NCBI RefSeq assembly: GCF_004349055.1
Contig: NZ_SMKX01000058.1
Span: forward strand, 1-47,641
Direction of reading: 5' to 3'
DNA from: Kribbella antibiotica
GTDB lineage: Bacteria; Actinomycetota; Actinomycetes; Propionibacteriales; Kribbellaceae
DNA length: 47,641 nucleotides
Below the pieces are notes generated by a model, which did not search any database, was not told where the DNA came from, and was given only the letters and a program-made list of their open reading frames with translations. The position numbers and the translations under genes were made by a program. How positions within the stretch are numbered: the first letter of the stretch is position 1; each line of letters starts with the position of its first letter. This document shows positions 16,413-23,810 of the stretch, in pieces.

Positions 16413-17132
16413 ATGGGTGTTGCGGTCTTCTTCGCCGCCGAGCTCGACGGCGAAGAACTGACGCTGGACGGCGCCGAGGGCCGGCACGCTGCCGTCGTAC
16501 GGCGGATCGGTCCCGGCGAACGCATCCGCCTGACCGACGGCCGTGGTGCCTGGGCCGAGGGCCCGGTCGCCACCGCCACGAAGACCGGCCTGACCATCAC
16601 AGTCGACCACCGCGGCACCGAACCGCAGCCCGCGCCCCGACTAGTCGTCGTACAGGCCTTACCCAAGGGCGAGCGCGCCGAACTCGCCGTAGAGATGCTG
16701 ACCGAGGTAGGCGCCGACGTCATCGTCCCGTGGAACGCCGAGCGCAGCCAGTTCCGCAACAACCCCGAGCGCTCCGCGAAGACCCTCGCCAAATGGCAGG
16801 CCTGGGCCTTCGAAGCCAGCAAACAGTCCCGCCGCTCCTGGTTCGCCGAAGTAGCCCCCATCGCCACCACCCCCGAAATCGCCAACCTCCTCCAGAACGC
16901 CGCAGTCCCAGCAGTCCTCCACGAGGAAGCAACCGCCTCCCTGGCCGCCCTCGACGTCCCACCCACCGGCGACATCGTCATAGTCATCGGCCCCGAAGGC
17001 GGCATAGCCCCCACCGAACTAACCACCTTCGCCGTAGAACCAGTCCGCCTAGGCACCACAGTCCTCCGCACCTCAACCGCCGGCGTAGCCGCCGCCTCAG
17101 CCCTCCTCGCCCGCTCCCGCTGGATGAGGTAG
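16413..17132 (+). CDS. rsmE: RsmE, 16S rRNA (uracil-1498-N3)-methyltransferase
   Basis: 239 aa, the usual family length. A small N-terminal PUA-like domain (GRHAAVVRRIGPGERI) is followed by a SPOUT knot: VQALPKGERAE, NAERS, the SAM-binding IVIGPEGG at about residues 188-197, and LRTSTAGVAA near the end. It methylates U1498 of 16S rRNA. It lies 16 bp after dnaJ, a conserved actinobacterial order. Codon use changes along the gene: it contains a TTA leucine codon (16659-16661), and the last 300 bp are rich in codons ending in A, including ATA, unlike dnaJ. Confidence 0.94.
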   Translation: MGVAVFFAAELDGEELTLDGAEGRHAAVVRRIGPGERIRLTDGRGAWAEGPVATATKTGLTITVDHRGTEPQPAPRLVVVQALPKGERAELAVEMLTEVGADVIVPWNAERSQFRNNPERSAKTLAKWQAWAFEASKQSRRSWFAEVAPIATTPEIANLLQNAAVPAVLHEEATASLAALDVPPTGDIVIVIGPEGGIAPTELTTFAVEPVRLGTTVLRTSTAGVAAASALLARSRWMR

Positions 17133-17496
17133 CTCACCCACCCGTGCAGGTCGCGCGTGGAGCGGCAGCCTTACCCGCCCGGGCCGGCGGTGGCGCAGGC
17201 GGTGCCGCCCGCTGAGGTTGTCAGCGGCCACAGGTGCCGGGCTTCGGTGGGCACACTATTCGCGGCCGCCGGTGCGCTGGTGATCGATGCCTTCGGCAAC
17301 CGGATAGATGGCAAAAGCTGCAATGTCCCCAGGAGCAGTACGCGATGCGTTGGACGATGGCGAGCGGTCGTATCTCCCCGTCGTCGCGTTGCTGCCAGCA
17401 ACGATTTGCACCTTGTTGCAATGCCGCAGGGGCCAGATCAGGGTCCTCTTGTCGATACATTGGTTGCTCATCGTCCCTGCACGAGAGCGAGCAGCA
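17133..17496. other. Non-coding interval of 364 bp
   Basis: Open frames exist on both strands but none has a convincing start, ribosome binding site or domain. The frame opening at 17308 runs into the secreted protein gene but its first 63 residues look non-coding. I see no RNA gene or long repeat here. The promoter of the downstream gene should lie in the last 100 bp, but no clear boxes were found. Confidence 0.5.
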
Positions 17497-17883
17497 ATGT
17501 TTCACCGGATCGCATCGTCGGCCGCAGTACTTTTCCTGGCGGCTACCAGTCTGGCCGTGACTGCGGCACCGAGCGAGGCCGCAGTCCTGTATCCCGGTCG
17601 CTACAACCGGGTGACCAACTGCTACAAGGGCATCATCGACAAGCCCGCCCTCATGGCTGCCGAAGCGTTCTGCAAAGGCATGGGTGACGGTAGCTATTTC
17701 TCGATCTACAAGACCGCCAAGGGCGACAAGTACAACGACTTTTCGGCGAGCCGCTTCAACCGTGTCGGCAACTGCTACCAGGCCATCCTCAGCGACGATT
17801 TCCTCAGGATCACCAAGCACTACTGCCGTCTGATCGGCGGGAAGTACGAACAGTTCTCATCAGAGGGCCCCTACACGGGCTAG
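17497..17883 (+). CDS. Small secreted protein with two tandem cysteine repeats
   Basis: 128 aa from the ATG at 17497. It has a Sec signal peptide (MFHRIASSAAVLFLAATS, cleavage likely after APSEAA). The mature part consists of two related units of about 45 residues. The first contains YNRVTNCY and later AFCKGMGDGSYFS. The second contains FNRVGNCY and later HYCRLIGGKYEQFS. Each unit has one NCY and one aromatic-Cys, so four cysteines could form two disulfides. I do not recognise the family. The gene is followed by a convergent hairpin shared with the anti-sigma-like gene. Confidence 0.75.
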   Translation: MFHRIASSAAVLFLAATSLAVTAAPSEAAVLYPGRYNRVTNCYKGIIDKPALMAAEAFCKGMGDGSYFSIYKTAKGDKYNDFSASRFNRVGNCYQAILSDDFLRITKHYCRLIGGKYEQFSSEGPYTG

Positions 17884-17884
17884 G

Positions 17885-17912
17885 CGCTGGCCCGGCAGGC
17901 CGGCGGTCAGCG
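17885..17912. terminator. Putative bidirectional terminator between convergent genes
   Basis: CGCTGGCC (17885-17892) pairs with GGTCAGCG (17905-17912), including one G-T pair, around a GC-rich loop. It lies between the secreted protein stop and the stop of the anti-sigma-like gene, overlapping the latter. No T-run follows. Confidence 0.4.
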
Positions 17913-19049
17913 GACTACCTCGACGGTTTTGGAGTCCAGGTCGCTGATGCTGCCGTCCTCGGCGGAGACCAGGTAGGCCTCGATCTGCCAGAGGCCGGGC
18001 TTGAGGTCGAGGGGGAAGCTGAAGCCTGAGGACTTCTGGCCTTCGTCGGTGTTGACCGTGCTGGCTACGACTTGGCGGCTCTTCAGGTTGGTGGCGCGGT
18101 AGTTGACGGTTGTTTCGAACGCTGTTGCCAGGCCTTGCACGGTGATTGGGCTGGTGACGAGCATTCCTTCGGTGGGGGACTCGATCGAGACGAGGGCCTG
18201 GACGTCGGCGGCCTGGGCGCGGTTGAGCGGGCCGCTGGTGTCGATCTGGCCGAAGAGGGGGACGCCGGAGCGGCCGCGGTAGGTGACCTGGACCGGGTGG
18301 TTGCCGGCGCCGAGTGCGCCTTGGACGGTGTAGATCAGTTGCTGCGCGGAGAGTGCGGCAGTGACCTCGTCGGCCTTGGTCTGCGGGAACTCTTTGAAGT
18401 CGACGGTGACGATCCCGTCGTTCTGGGTCACCGAGCTGACCTGGGCACCCTTCCAGAACGACCGGTAGTCATAGTCGTTCGGCTGCTGGGTGGTCATGAT
18501 GCGGACTGCCTCGAAGGCTGGGCGGCCGCTGATCTTGGACCAGGTCCGGTAGAGGCGGATCGTCGACCGGGCCGACAGGGTCGGCTTCGTCGATGCCTTC
18601 GCGGCGTCCTTGCCTGCGATCGCGTCTCCCAGCCAGTAGACGGGAACGGTCTTGGCGTCCGCTGACGGCTCGCGGAGGCCGGTCTTGGGGACAGCTGTGG
18701 TGCTTGGCTTGGCGTTGGTCGGCGGTTGCGTCGGGGCCTTGGTCGGTTCGCTCCGGGGGGTGTCGGGAGCGCCGCTGGCGGAGGCTGTGGTGCCTGGGGC
18801 GCCGGCTACGGCGTCGCCTTCGTTGGCGGTGTTGAGGTTGCCGTTGAAGACGGTGAAGGCGCCGACTGCGGCTGCGGTGCCGACGGCGGCCAGGCCCGCG
18901 GTGACCACCCACGGTCGGCGCACGACAGGACGCCGTACGGCGTGGGCTCGGTTCAGGATCTCCGGGAGGGCATCGGTGGGCTCGACCCGGTTGGCCTCGT
19001 CAGCCAGAGATCGGCGCATCAGTTCGTCGAACGGGTCGTCGTTGTTCAT
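17907..19049 (-). CDS. GerMN/Gmad2-type membrane protein, probable partner of the SigE-family sigma factor
   Basis: 380 aa. The N-terminus is a short cytoplasmic part (residues 1-45), followed by one TM segment (about 48-68). A Thr/Ala/Pro/Ser-rich linker (about 70-130) leads to an extracellular part. In that part, residues about 150-280 resemble the GerMN (sporulation/germination) fold, and the last 90 residues (IESPTEGMLVTSPITVQG, and the closing GLWQIEAYLV) resemble the Gmad2 immunoglobulin-like domain. Its ATG overlaps the TGA of the sigma factor gene (ATGA, 19046-19049). This coupling suggests it acts as the membrane regulator or sensor of that sigma factor; no zinc-type anti-sigma motif is seen. 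Confidence 0.8.
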   Translation of the reverse strand: MNNDDPFDELMRRSLADEANRVEPTDALPEILNRAHAVRRPVVRRPWVVTAGLAAVGTAAAVGAFTVFNGNLNTANEGDAVAGAPGTTASASGAPDTPRSEPTKAPTQPPTNAKPSTTAVPKTGLREPSADAKTVPVYWLGDAIAGKDAAKASTKPTLSARSTIRLYRTWSKISGRPAFEAVRIMTTQQPNDYDYRSFWKGAQVSSVTQNDGIVTVDFKEFPQTKADEVTAALSAQQLIYTVQGALGAGNHPVQVTYRGRSGVPLFGQIDTSGPLNRAQAADVQALVSIESPTEGMLVTSPITVQGLATAFETTVNYRATNLKSRQVVASTVNTDEGQKSSGFSFPLDLKPGLWQIEAYLVSAEDGSISDLDSKTVEVVR

Positions 19050-19555
19050 AGGTTCTGCTCCAGCACCTGGCGCAGCGACTTGCTCGCTCGCGCAGCATGG
19101 CTCTTGACCGATCCCCGGCTGATGCCCATCGTGTCGGCGATCTCCGCCTCGGACAGGTCACCGTAGTACCGCAGCACCATCACGGTGCGCTGCTTCTCCG
19201 GCAAGGTGCGCATTGCTTCGATGACCCGGTCGGTCTCGGCGGTCCGCAGCGCGGCCTGCTCGGCGCTGGGCTCGTCCGGCAGCGACCGGGGCATGTGCTT
19301 GTCGACGACCACCAGGTGGCGCTGGCGGGAGCGGGTCCGGTTCACCACTGCGGTGCGTAAGTAGGCGAGTGCCTTGTGCGGGTCGCGCAGCCGGTGCCAG
19401 CGGCCGTGCATCGCGACGAACGCGTCCTGCACGATCTCCTCCGCCGTTCCGGTGTCACGCAGCAGCAAGGCGGCGAGGCGAACCAACGACGTGTAGTGCG
19501 CCGTGTAGACAGCCGTCAGCGCCTCGTCGGCATTCCACGAGGACTCATGTGTCAC
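19046..19555 (-). CDS. SigE-family (ECF-type) RNA polymerase sigma factor
   Basis: 169 aa from GTG at 19553-19555. The open frame extends to 20206 but the added sequence is not protein-like and would overlap the gene on the other strand. The region 2 segment is YTSLVRLAALLL and TAEEIVQDAFVAMHGRW. The region 4 helix-turn-helix is LPEKQRTVMVLRYYGDLS through GISRGSVKSHAARA. Length and motifs fit the SigE family common in Streptomyces and Kribbella. It directs RNA polymerase to a small regulon, probably in response to an envelope signal through the overlapping downstream gene. Confidence 0.92.
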   Translation of the reverse strand: MTHESSWNADEALTAVYTAHYTSLVRLAALLLRDTGTAEEIVQDAFVAMHGRWHRLRDPHKALAYLRTAVVNRTRSRQRHLVVVDKHMPRSLPDEPSAEQAALRTAETDRVIEAMRTLPEKQRTVMVLRYYGDLSEAEIADTMGISRGSVKSHAARASKSLRQVLEQNL

Positions 19556-19663
19556 GCACTCTTCGTACACCACCGCAGGTTGTGCCACACAACAGAGACG
19601 CGAAGGCCTCGTCCCAGGTTGACAACAGGTCCGGATGAACCTCGCCGATGACACGCTCTGTGC

Positions 19664-20602
19664 ATGAAGCAGCACGGAGACGGTCACTGGTGCGGTCACC
19701 GGGACATCACGTACGCCGCTGTCGGGCGGCTGTACGACCGGATGCAGCGCGACGGTCTGAGCCGCCAGGAGTACTCCGAGCAGCTCGACAAGGCGCAGGC
19801 ATACCAGGACCGCCCACTGGGTGCGGGCGTGATCAAGAACTTCGCCGGCTCCGGCAGACCCTTCGTGTACGCCGGGATCGGGCCGACCGGACACTCGGCG
19901 TACGCGAATCCTGACGTTCAGCGAGCACACTTCATGGCCGACCCGTACCGCCGTGGTGCCGACAACCTGCAGTCGAACACCGAGTACCTGTTCACGGAGC
20001 TGGCCGCTGCCCAGGCTGCTTCGGAGCCGCGGGAGGAGATGCTGCATCTCGGGGCGGCTGTGCATGCGTTGCAGGACAGCTACTCCGGCGCGCATGCCTG
20101 GCGAGAGCTCTCCGTGTACGACGGTGATCCCACTGCGCGAGTCCAGTCGTTGCATGTGTTCACGCCGGGACATGTGATTGGGCTGGACGAGGAGCGGAAT
20201 ACCCACGCGGACGAGTTCGACTCACCACCGGCCCGGTCCGGGTCCACGCTGGCCGCGGTTGAGGCGACGTACCGGATGTTGCGGGTCTATGAGGTGAACC
20301 GGGACAAGCCGCCGCAGGAGGCCGAGTTGGCCCGGCGGGAGGCGCTGGGCGAGCTGGTCCGGCCGGGGGAGAACGTGACGGTGAATCTGCACCCGACCCC
20401 GGAGTGGACCGCAGAGCGGGACCAGCGGCTGGCGCTGGAGCAGGCTGGTCCGGGGGCTCAGCAGTCGGGCGAATTAGGGCAGTTGCGGGGCGTGCTGGCG
20501 GGTCAGGCCACCCCTGGTAGCGGGGTTCAAGTGCCGGCCGAACGGGCTGCTCGGGGCGTGTCCCGGGAAATTGGCAGTGAGGGTGTCCGCCGGGACGGCT
20601 AG
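19664..20602 (+). CDS. Zinc phospholipase C / S1-P1 nuclease-like protein
   Basis: 312 aa, no signal peptide. The core HLGAAVHALQDSYSGAHA carries His128, His134, Asp138 and His144 in the HxxxD pattern used by zinc-dependent phospholipase C and S1/P1 nucleases to hold metals. Other His/Asp pairs follow (LHVFTPGH, then THADEFD). An N-terminal HWCGHRDIT may supply the N-terminal ligands, which in the true enzymes require processing to a free Trp or similar residue; whether this happens here is unclear. The last 60 residues are low-complexity. The family match is by motif only. It is transcribed away from the sigma factor gene. Confidence 0.65.
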   Translation: MKQHGDGHWCGHRDITYAAVGRLYDRMQRDGLSRQEYSEQLDKAQAYQDRPLGAGVIKNFAGSGRPFVYAGIGPTGHSAYANPDVQRAHFMADPYRRGADNLQSNTEYLFTELAAAQAASEPREEMLHLGAAVHALQDSYSGAHAWRELSVYDGDPTARVQSLHVFTPGHVIGLDEERNTHADEFDSPPARSGSTLAAVEATYRMLRVYEVNRDKPPQEAELARREALGELVRPGENVTVNLHPTPEWTAERDQRLALEQAGPGAQQSGELGQLRGVLAGQATPGSGVQVPAERAARGVSREIGSEGVRRDG

Positions 20603-20642
20603 CATGGACAGATCACCACACTTGTTCTTTAGTCACAGTCTT

Positions 20643-20647
20643 GGAGG
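20643..20647 (+). promoter_or_regulatory. Shine-Dalgarno that supports a CTG start for phoH
   Basis: GGAGG, part of GGAGGAAGAG, lies 6 nt before CTG 20654 in the phoH frame. The next usual start, GTG 20729, has no Shine-Dalgarno in front of it. The only in-frame stop upstream is TAG at 20630-20632. Confidence 0.6.
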
Positions 20648-20653
20648 AAGAGC

Positions 20654-21679
20654 CTGTCCAGGCCACGCAGTATCGAACCGGAGGCGCGCGCAACCGCCGC
20701 CGCCCCGCAGACGTCGCACAAGATCGTCGTGCCGACTAGCATCGACATGGTGGCCCTGCTCGGAGCCCGGGACGAGTTCCTCCGCATCATCGAGAAGGAG
20801 TTCGCCGCCGACATCCTGGTCCGCGGCAACGAGATCACGCTGACCGGTGAGCCCGCCGAACTGGCGCTGGCCGAGCGGCTTCTCGACGAGCTCGTCGTGG
20901 TGATCCGGACCGGGCACGGCCTGACGGCCGACTCGGTCGAGCGAAGCATCGCGATGATCAAGCAGGCGACCGGCGAGAGCCCGGCCGACGTCCTGACCCA
21001 GAACATCCTGTCCAGCCGCGGCCGCACCATCCGGCCGAAGACGCTGAACCAGAAGCGCTACGTCGACGCCATCGACAAGAACACGATCGTGTTCGGCATC
21101 GGTCCGGCCGGTACGGGCAAGACCTACCTCGCCGTCGCCAAGGCGGTCCAGGCGCTGCAGGCCAAAGAGGTCAGCCGGATCATCCTGACCCGCCCGGCCG
21201 TCGAGGCCGGTGAGCGGCTCGGCTTCCTGCCCGGCACGCTCTCGGAGAAGATCGACCCCTACCTGCGCCCGCTGTACGACGCCCTGCACGACATGCTCGA
21301 CCCGGAGTCGATCCCGCGGCTGCTGACCGCCGGCACCATCGAGATCGCGCCGCTCGCATATATGCGGGGAAGGACCCTTAACAACGCTTACATCATCTTG
21401 GACGAGGCGCAGAACACCTCGGCGGAACAGATGAAGATGTTCCTCACCCGGCTCGGCTTCGGCTCCAAGATGGTCGTCACCGGTGACGTCACCCAGGTCG
21501 ACCTGCCGACCGGGACGAACTCGGGACTGAAGGTCGTCCAGGACATCCTCGAAGGCGTCCAGGACCTGGAGTTCTGCCGGCTCACCTCGCACGACGTGGT
21601 CCGGCACAAGCTGGTCGGCCGGATCGTCTCGGCGTACGAGAACTACGAAGAACAACGGAGCACTGAGCACCAACGATGA
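20654..21679 (+). CDS. phoH: PhoH-family P-loop ATPase
   Basis: 341 aa from CTG 20654, or 316 aa from GTG 20729. The CTG is favoured because of the Shine-Dalgarno and because it restores the conserved HKIVVPTSIDMVALLG start of actinobacterial homologues. Walker A is GPAGTGKT (about residues 150-157). Walker B is in AYIILDEAQN, followed by FGSKMVVTGDVTQVD. PhoH-like proteins are RNA-linked ATPases, often next to ybeY, suggesting a role in rRNA maturation or decay. The gene overlaps ybeY by 4 bp (ATGA). A short stretch near 21355-21400 uses unusually A/T-ending codons. Confidence 0.92.
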   Translation: MSRPRSIEPEARATAAAPQTSHKIVVPTSIDMVALLGARDEFLRIIEKEFAADILVRGNEITLTGEPAELALAERLLDELVVVIRTGHGLTADSVERSIAMIKQATGESPADVLTQNILSSRGRTIRPKTLNQKRYVDAIDKNTIVFGIGPAGTGKTYLAVAKAVQALQAKEVSRIILTRPAVEAGERLGFLPGTLSEKIDPYLRPLYDALHDMLDPESIPRLLTAGTIEIAPLAYMRGRTLNNAYIILDEAQNTSAEQMKMFLTRLGFGSKMVVTGDVTQVDLPTGTNSGLKVVQDILEGVQDLEFCRLTSHDVVRHKLVGRIVSAYENYEEQRSTEHQR

Positions 21680-22155
21680 ACGTTGAAGTGAACAACGAGT
21701 CCGGCGTCGAGATCGACGGTGGCGGACTGATGCGGCTGAGCCGGTTCGTGATGTCGTCGCTGCGGCTGCACCCGGAGTGCGAGTTGTCGATCAAGCTGGT
21801 CGACGAGGACACGATGGCCAGGTATCACGTCGAGTTCCTGGATCTGCCAGGCCCGACCGACGTGATGTCCTGGCCGATGGACGAGCTGCGGCCCGGTGGC
21901 GACGGCGGTGACGACGCCGATCTGCCGCTCGGGCATCTCGGCGACATCGCGCTGTGCCCGACCGTGGCCGCTGCCCAGGGCGCCAAGGCCGGCCACGGGA
22001 CGTGGGCCGAGCTGGAGCTGCTGACTGTGCACGGCATCCTGCACCTGCTCGGGTACGACCACGCCGAACCGGCCGAGAAGGCCGAGATGTGGGACATCCA
22101 GGGCCGGCTGCTGGAAGCCTGGCGCGCGCCGGGGAACCGGCTCGAGGGGCAGTGA
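21676..22155 (+). CDS. ybeY: YbeY, rRNA maturation endoribonuclease
   Basis: 159 aa, the family size. The metal site HGILHLLGYDH holds His119, His123 and His129, the zinc ligands of this metal-dependent RNase. TDVMSWPMDE at about 61-70 matches the conserved TDVLSFP motif. It acts in 16S rRNA 3' end processing and 70S ribosome quality control. It overlaps phoH by 4 bp and precedes the CorC-like gene by 7 bp, an arrangement conserved across actinobacteria. Confidence 0.95.
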   Translation: MNVEVNNESGVEIDGGGLMRLSRFVMSSLRLHPECELSIKLVDEDTMARYHVEFLDLPGPTDVMSWPMDELRPGGDGGDDADLPLGHLGDIALCPTVAAAQGAKAGHGTWAELELLTVHGILHLLGYDHAEPAEKAEMWDIQGRLLEAWRAPGNRLEGQ

Positions 22156-22162
22156 CGTTGCC

Positions 22163-23467
22163 GTGAGCTCCACTGACCTGGTTCTCCTGGTCGTTGCGGT
22201 GGTGCTCGTCCTGCTCGCCGGCCTGTTGGCCGGCGCGGAGGCGGCGCTGTCGTCGTACTCGAAGGTCCGCGCCAACGAGCAGGTCGAGCAGGGCAACCTG
22301 CGCGCTGTTCGGCTGCTGGCTCTGCTCTCGGACGCCCCGCGCTACCTGAACTCGCTGCTGCTGCTCCGGCTGATCTGCGAGATCACCGCGATCGTGCTCG
22401 TCACCCAGGCGCTGTCGGAGCTCTTCCAGGTCACCTGGGAGCACATCCTGATCACCGCCGTCGTGATGGTGCTGATCTCGTACGTGATCATCGGGGTCGC
22501 TCCGCGCACTCTCGGCCGGCAGCACTCGGACCGGTTCGCGATCGTGTCGGCCGGTCCGGTGATGGCGCTGACCCGCGTCCTCGGGCCGCTGCCGAAGCTG
22601 CTGATCCTGATCGGCAACGCGCTCACCCCCGGCAAGGGATTCGCCGAGGGGCCGTTCGCGACCGAGGCCGAGCTGCGCGCGCTGGTCGACTACGCGGAGA
22701 AGTCCGCGGTGATCGAGTCCGGCGAGCGGCAGATGATCCACTCGGTCTTCGAGCTCGGCGACACCATCGTCCGCGAGGTGATGGTGCCGCGGACCGACAT
22801 GGTCTACATCGAGAAGCACAAGAAGCTGCGCCAGCTCATCTCCCTGGCGCTGCGCTCGGGCTACTCGCGGATCCCGGTGATCGGCGAGTCCCTCGACGAC
22901 ATCCTCGGGGTCGTCTACCTCAAGGACGTGATGCGTCGCGTCTACGACAACGCCTCGGCCGAGTCGACCGAGCGGGTCGAGTCAGTGATGCGGGCCTGTA
23001 TGTACGTGCCCGACTCCAAGCCGGTCGACGAACTGCTGCGCGAGATGCAGGCCGCCCGGATCCACCTGGCGATCGTCGTCGACGAGTACGGCGGTACGGC
23101 GGGCCTGGCCGCGATCGAGGACATCCTCGAGGAGATCGTCGGTGAGATCACCGACGAGTACGACGAGGACCCGGACTCGGTGCAGGAGCTGTCCGACGGC
23201 GCCTTCCGGGTCTCGAGCCGGTTCCCGATCGACGAGCTCGGCGAACTGTTCGGCGTACCGCTGGACGACGACGACGTCGACACCGTCGGCGGTCTGATGG
23301 CCAAGCTGCTCGGCAAGGTCCCGATCCCCGGCGCCGAGGTCGAGATCGCCGGCCTGTCGCTGACTGCGGAGCGGCCGTCCGGCCGCCGTAACCAGGTCGG
23401 TACTGTGCTCGTGCGCCGCGAAGAACCCGTCGCCGGCCGCACAGACTCGAACCACCAGCACGCCTAG
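22163..23467 (+). CDS. CNNM/CorC-HlyC family membrane protein with CBS domains
   Basis: 434 aa. N-terminal DUF21/CNNM membrane region with four hydrophobic segments between about residues 5 and 155. A CBS pair follows (MVPRTDMVYIE; GYSRIPVIGESLDDILGVVYLKD; then the second with AIVVDEYGGTAGLAAIEDILEEIVG, partly quoted). The C-terminal CorC_HlyC domain has FRVSSRFPIDEL and VDTVGGLMA. These proteins are linked to Mg2+ or other ion transport and are often called hemolysins for historical reasons. It starts at GTG 22163, 7 bp after ybeY. Confidence 0.93.
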   Translation: MSSTDLVLLVVAVVLVLLAGLLAGAEAALSSYSKVRANEQVEQGNLRAVRLLALLSDAPRYLNSLLLLRLICEITAIVLVTQALSELFQVTWEHILITAVVMVLISYVIIGVAPRTLGRQHSDRFAIVSAGPVMALTRVLGPLPKLLILIGNALTPGKGFAEGPFATEAELRALVDYAEKSAVIESGERQMIHSVFELGDTIVREVMVPRTDMVYIEKHKKLRQLISLALRSGYSRIPVIGESLDDILGVVYLKDVMRRVYDNASAESTERVESVMRACMYVPDSKPVDELLREMQAARIHLAIVVDEYGGTAGLAAIEDILEEIVGEITDEYDEDPDSVQELSDGAFRVSSRFPIDELGELFGVPLDDDDVDTVGGLMAKLLGKVPIPGAEVEIAGLSLTAERPSGRRNQVGTVLVRREEPVAGRTDSNHQHA

Positions 23468-23477
23468 GAGCGTCAAG

Positions 23478-23810
23478 TTGTCAGATCTTTCGGCGGAGGA
23501 CGCCAAACTCGTCACGCTCGCCCGGGCCGCTCGCGCCCGGACCCGCGCGGCCGAGGGAGCCGCGGTCCGTGATTCCGACGGCCGGACGTACTCGGCGTGC
23601 ACGGTTGCGCTCGACACCGTCGACCTGACGGCGCTGCAGCTCGCGGTCGCGATGGCCTTGGCCTCCGGTGTGAAGGGCCTCGAAGCGGCTGCGGTCGTGA
23701 CCGAGGCGGATACTGCTGACATCAACGTCGTACGGCACTTCGCCGGCGCCGCTATACCGGTCGTCGTGGCCGATCCGACCGGAGAGGTCCGCAATGTCAT
23801 CAACACCTGA
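23478..23810 (+). CDS. Degenerate cytidine deaminase-like protein
   Basis: 110 aa, starting at TTG 23478 behind AGGAG. It has the overall cytidine deaminase layout, including GAAVRDSDGRTYSACTVALD. However, the zinc-binding HxE and PCxxC motifs are missing: the HAE position reads TALQLAVA and no PCxxC occurs later. It is therefore unlikely to deaminate. The same shortened relative sits between the CorC-like gene and era in other actinobacteria, so it is a conserved family and not a recent pseudogene. It overlaps era by 17 bp. A nucleotide-binding or regulatory role is possible but unproven. Confidence 0.82.
   Translation: MSDLSAEDAKLVTLARAARARTRAAEGAAVRDSDGRTYSACTVALDTVDLTALQLAVAMALASGVKGLEAAAVVTEADTADINVVRHFAGAAIPVVVADPTGEVRNVINT

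Noticed and set aside
17308..17496. Extended start for the small secreted protein
   Set aside because: It would place 63 residues with no domain before a standard signal peptide that begins at 17497.
19579..19593. GTTGTG-N3-CACAAC inverted repeat between the sigma factor and the PLC-like gene
   Set aside because: Six-bp arms only, with no clear promoter at the right distance from either gene; could be chance.
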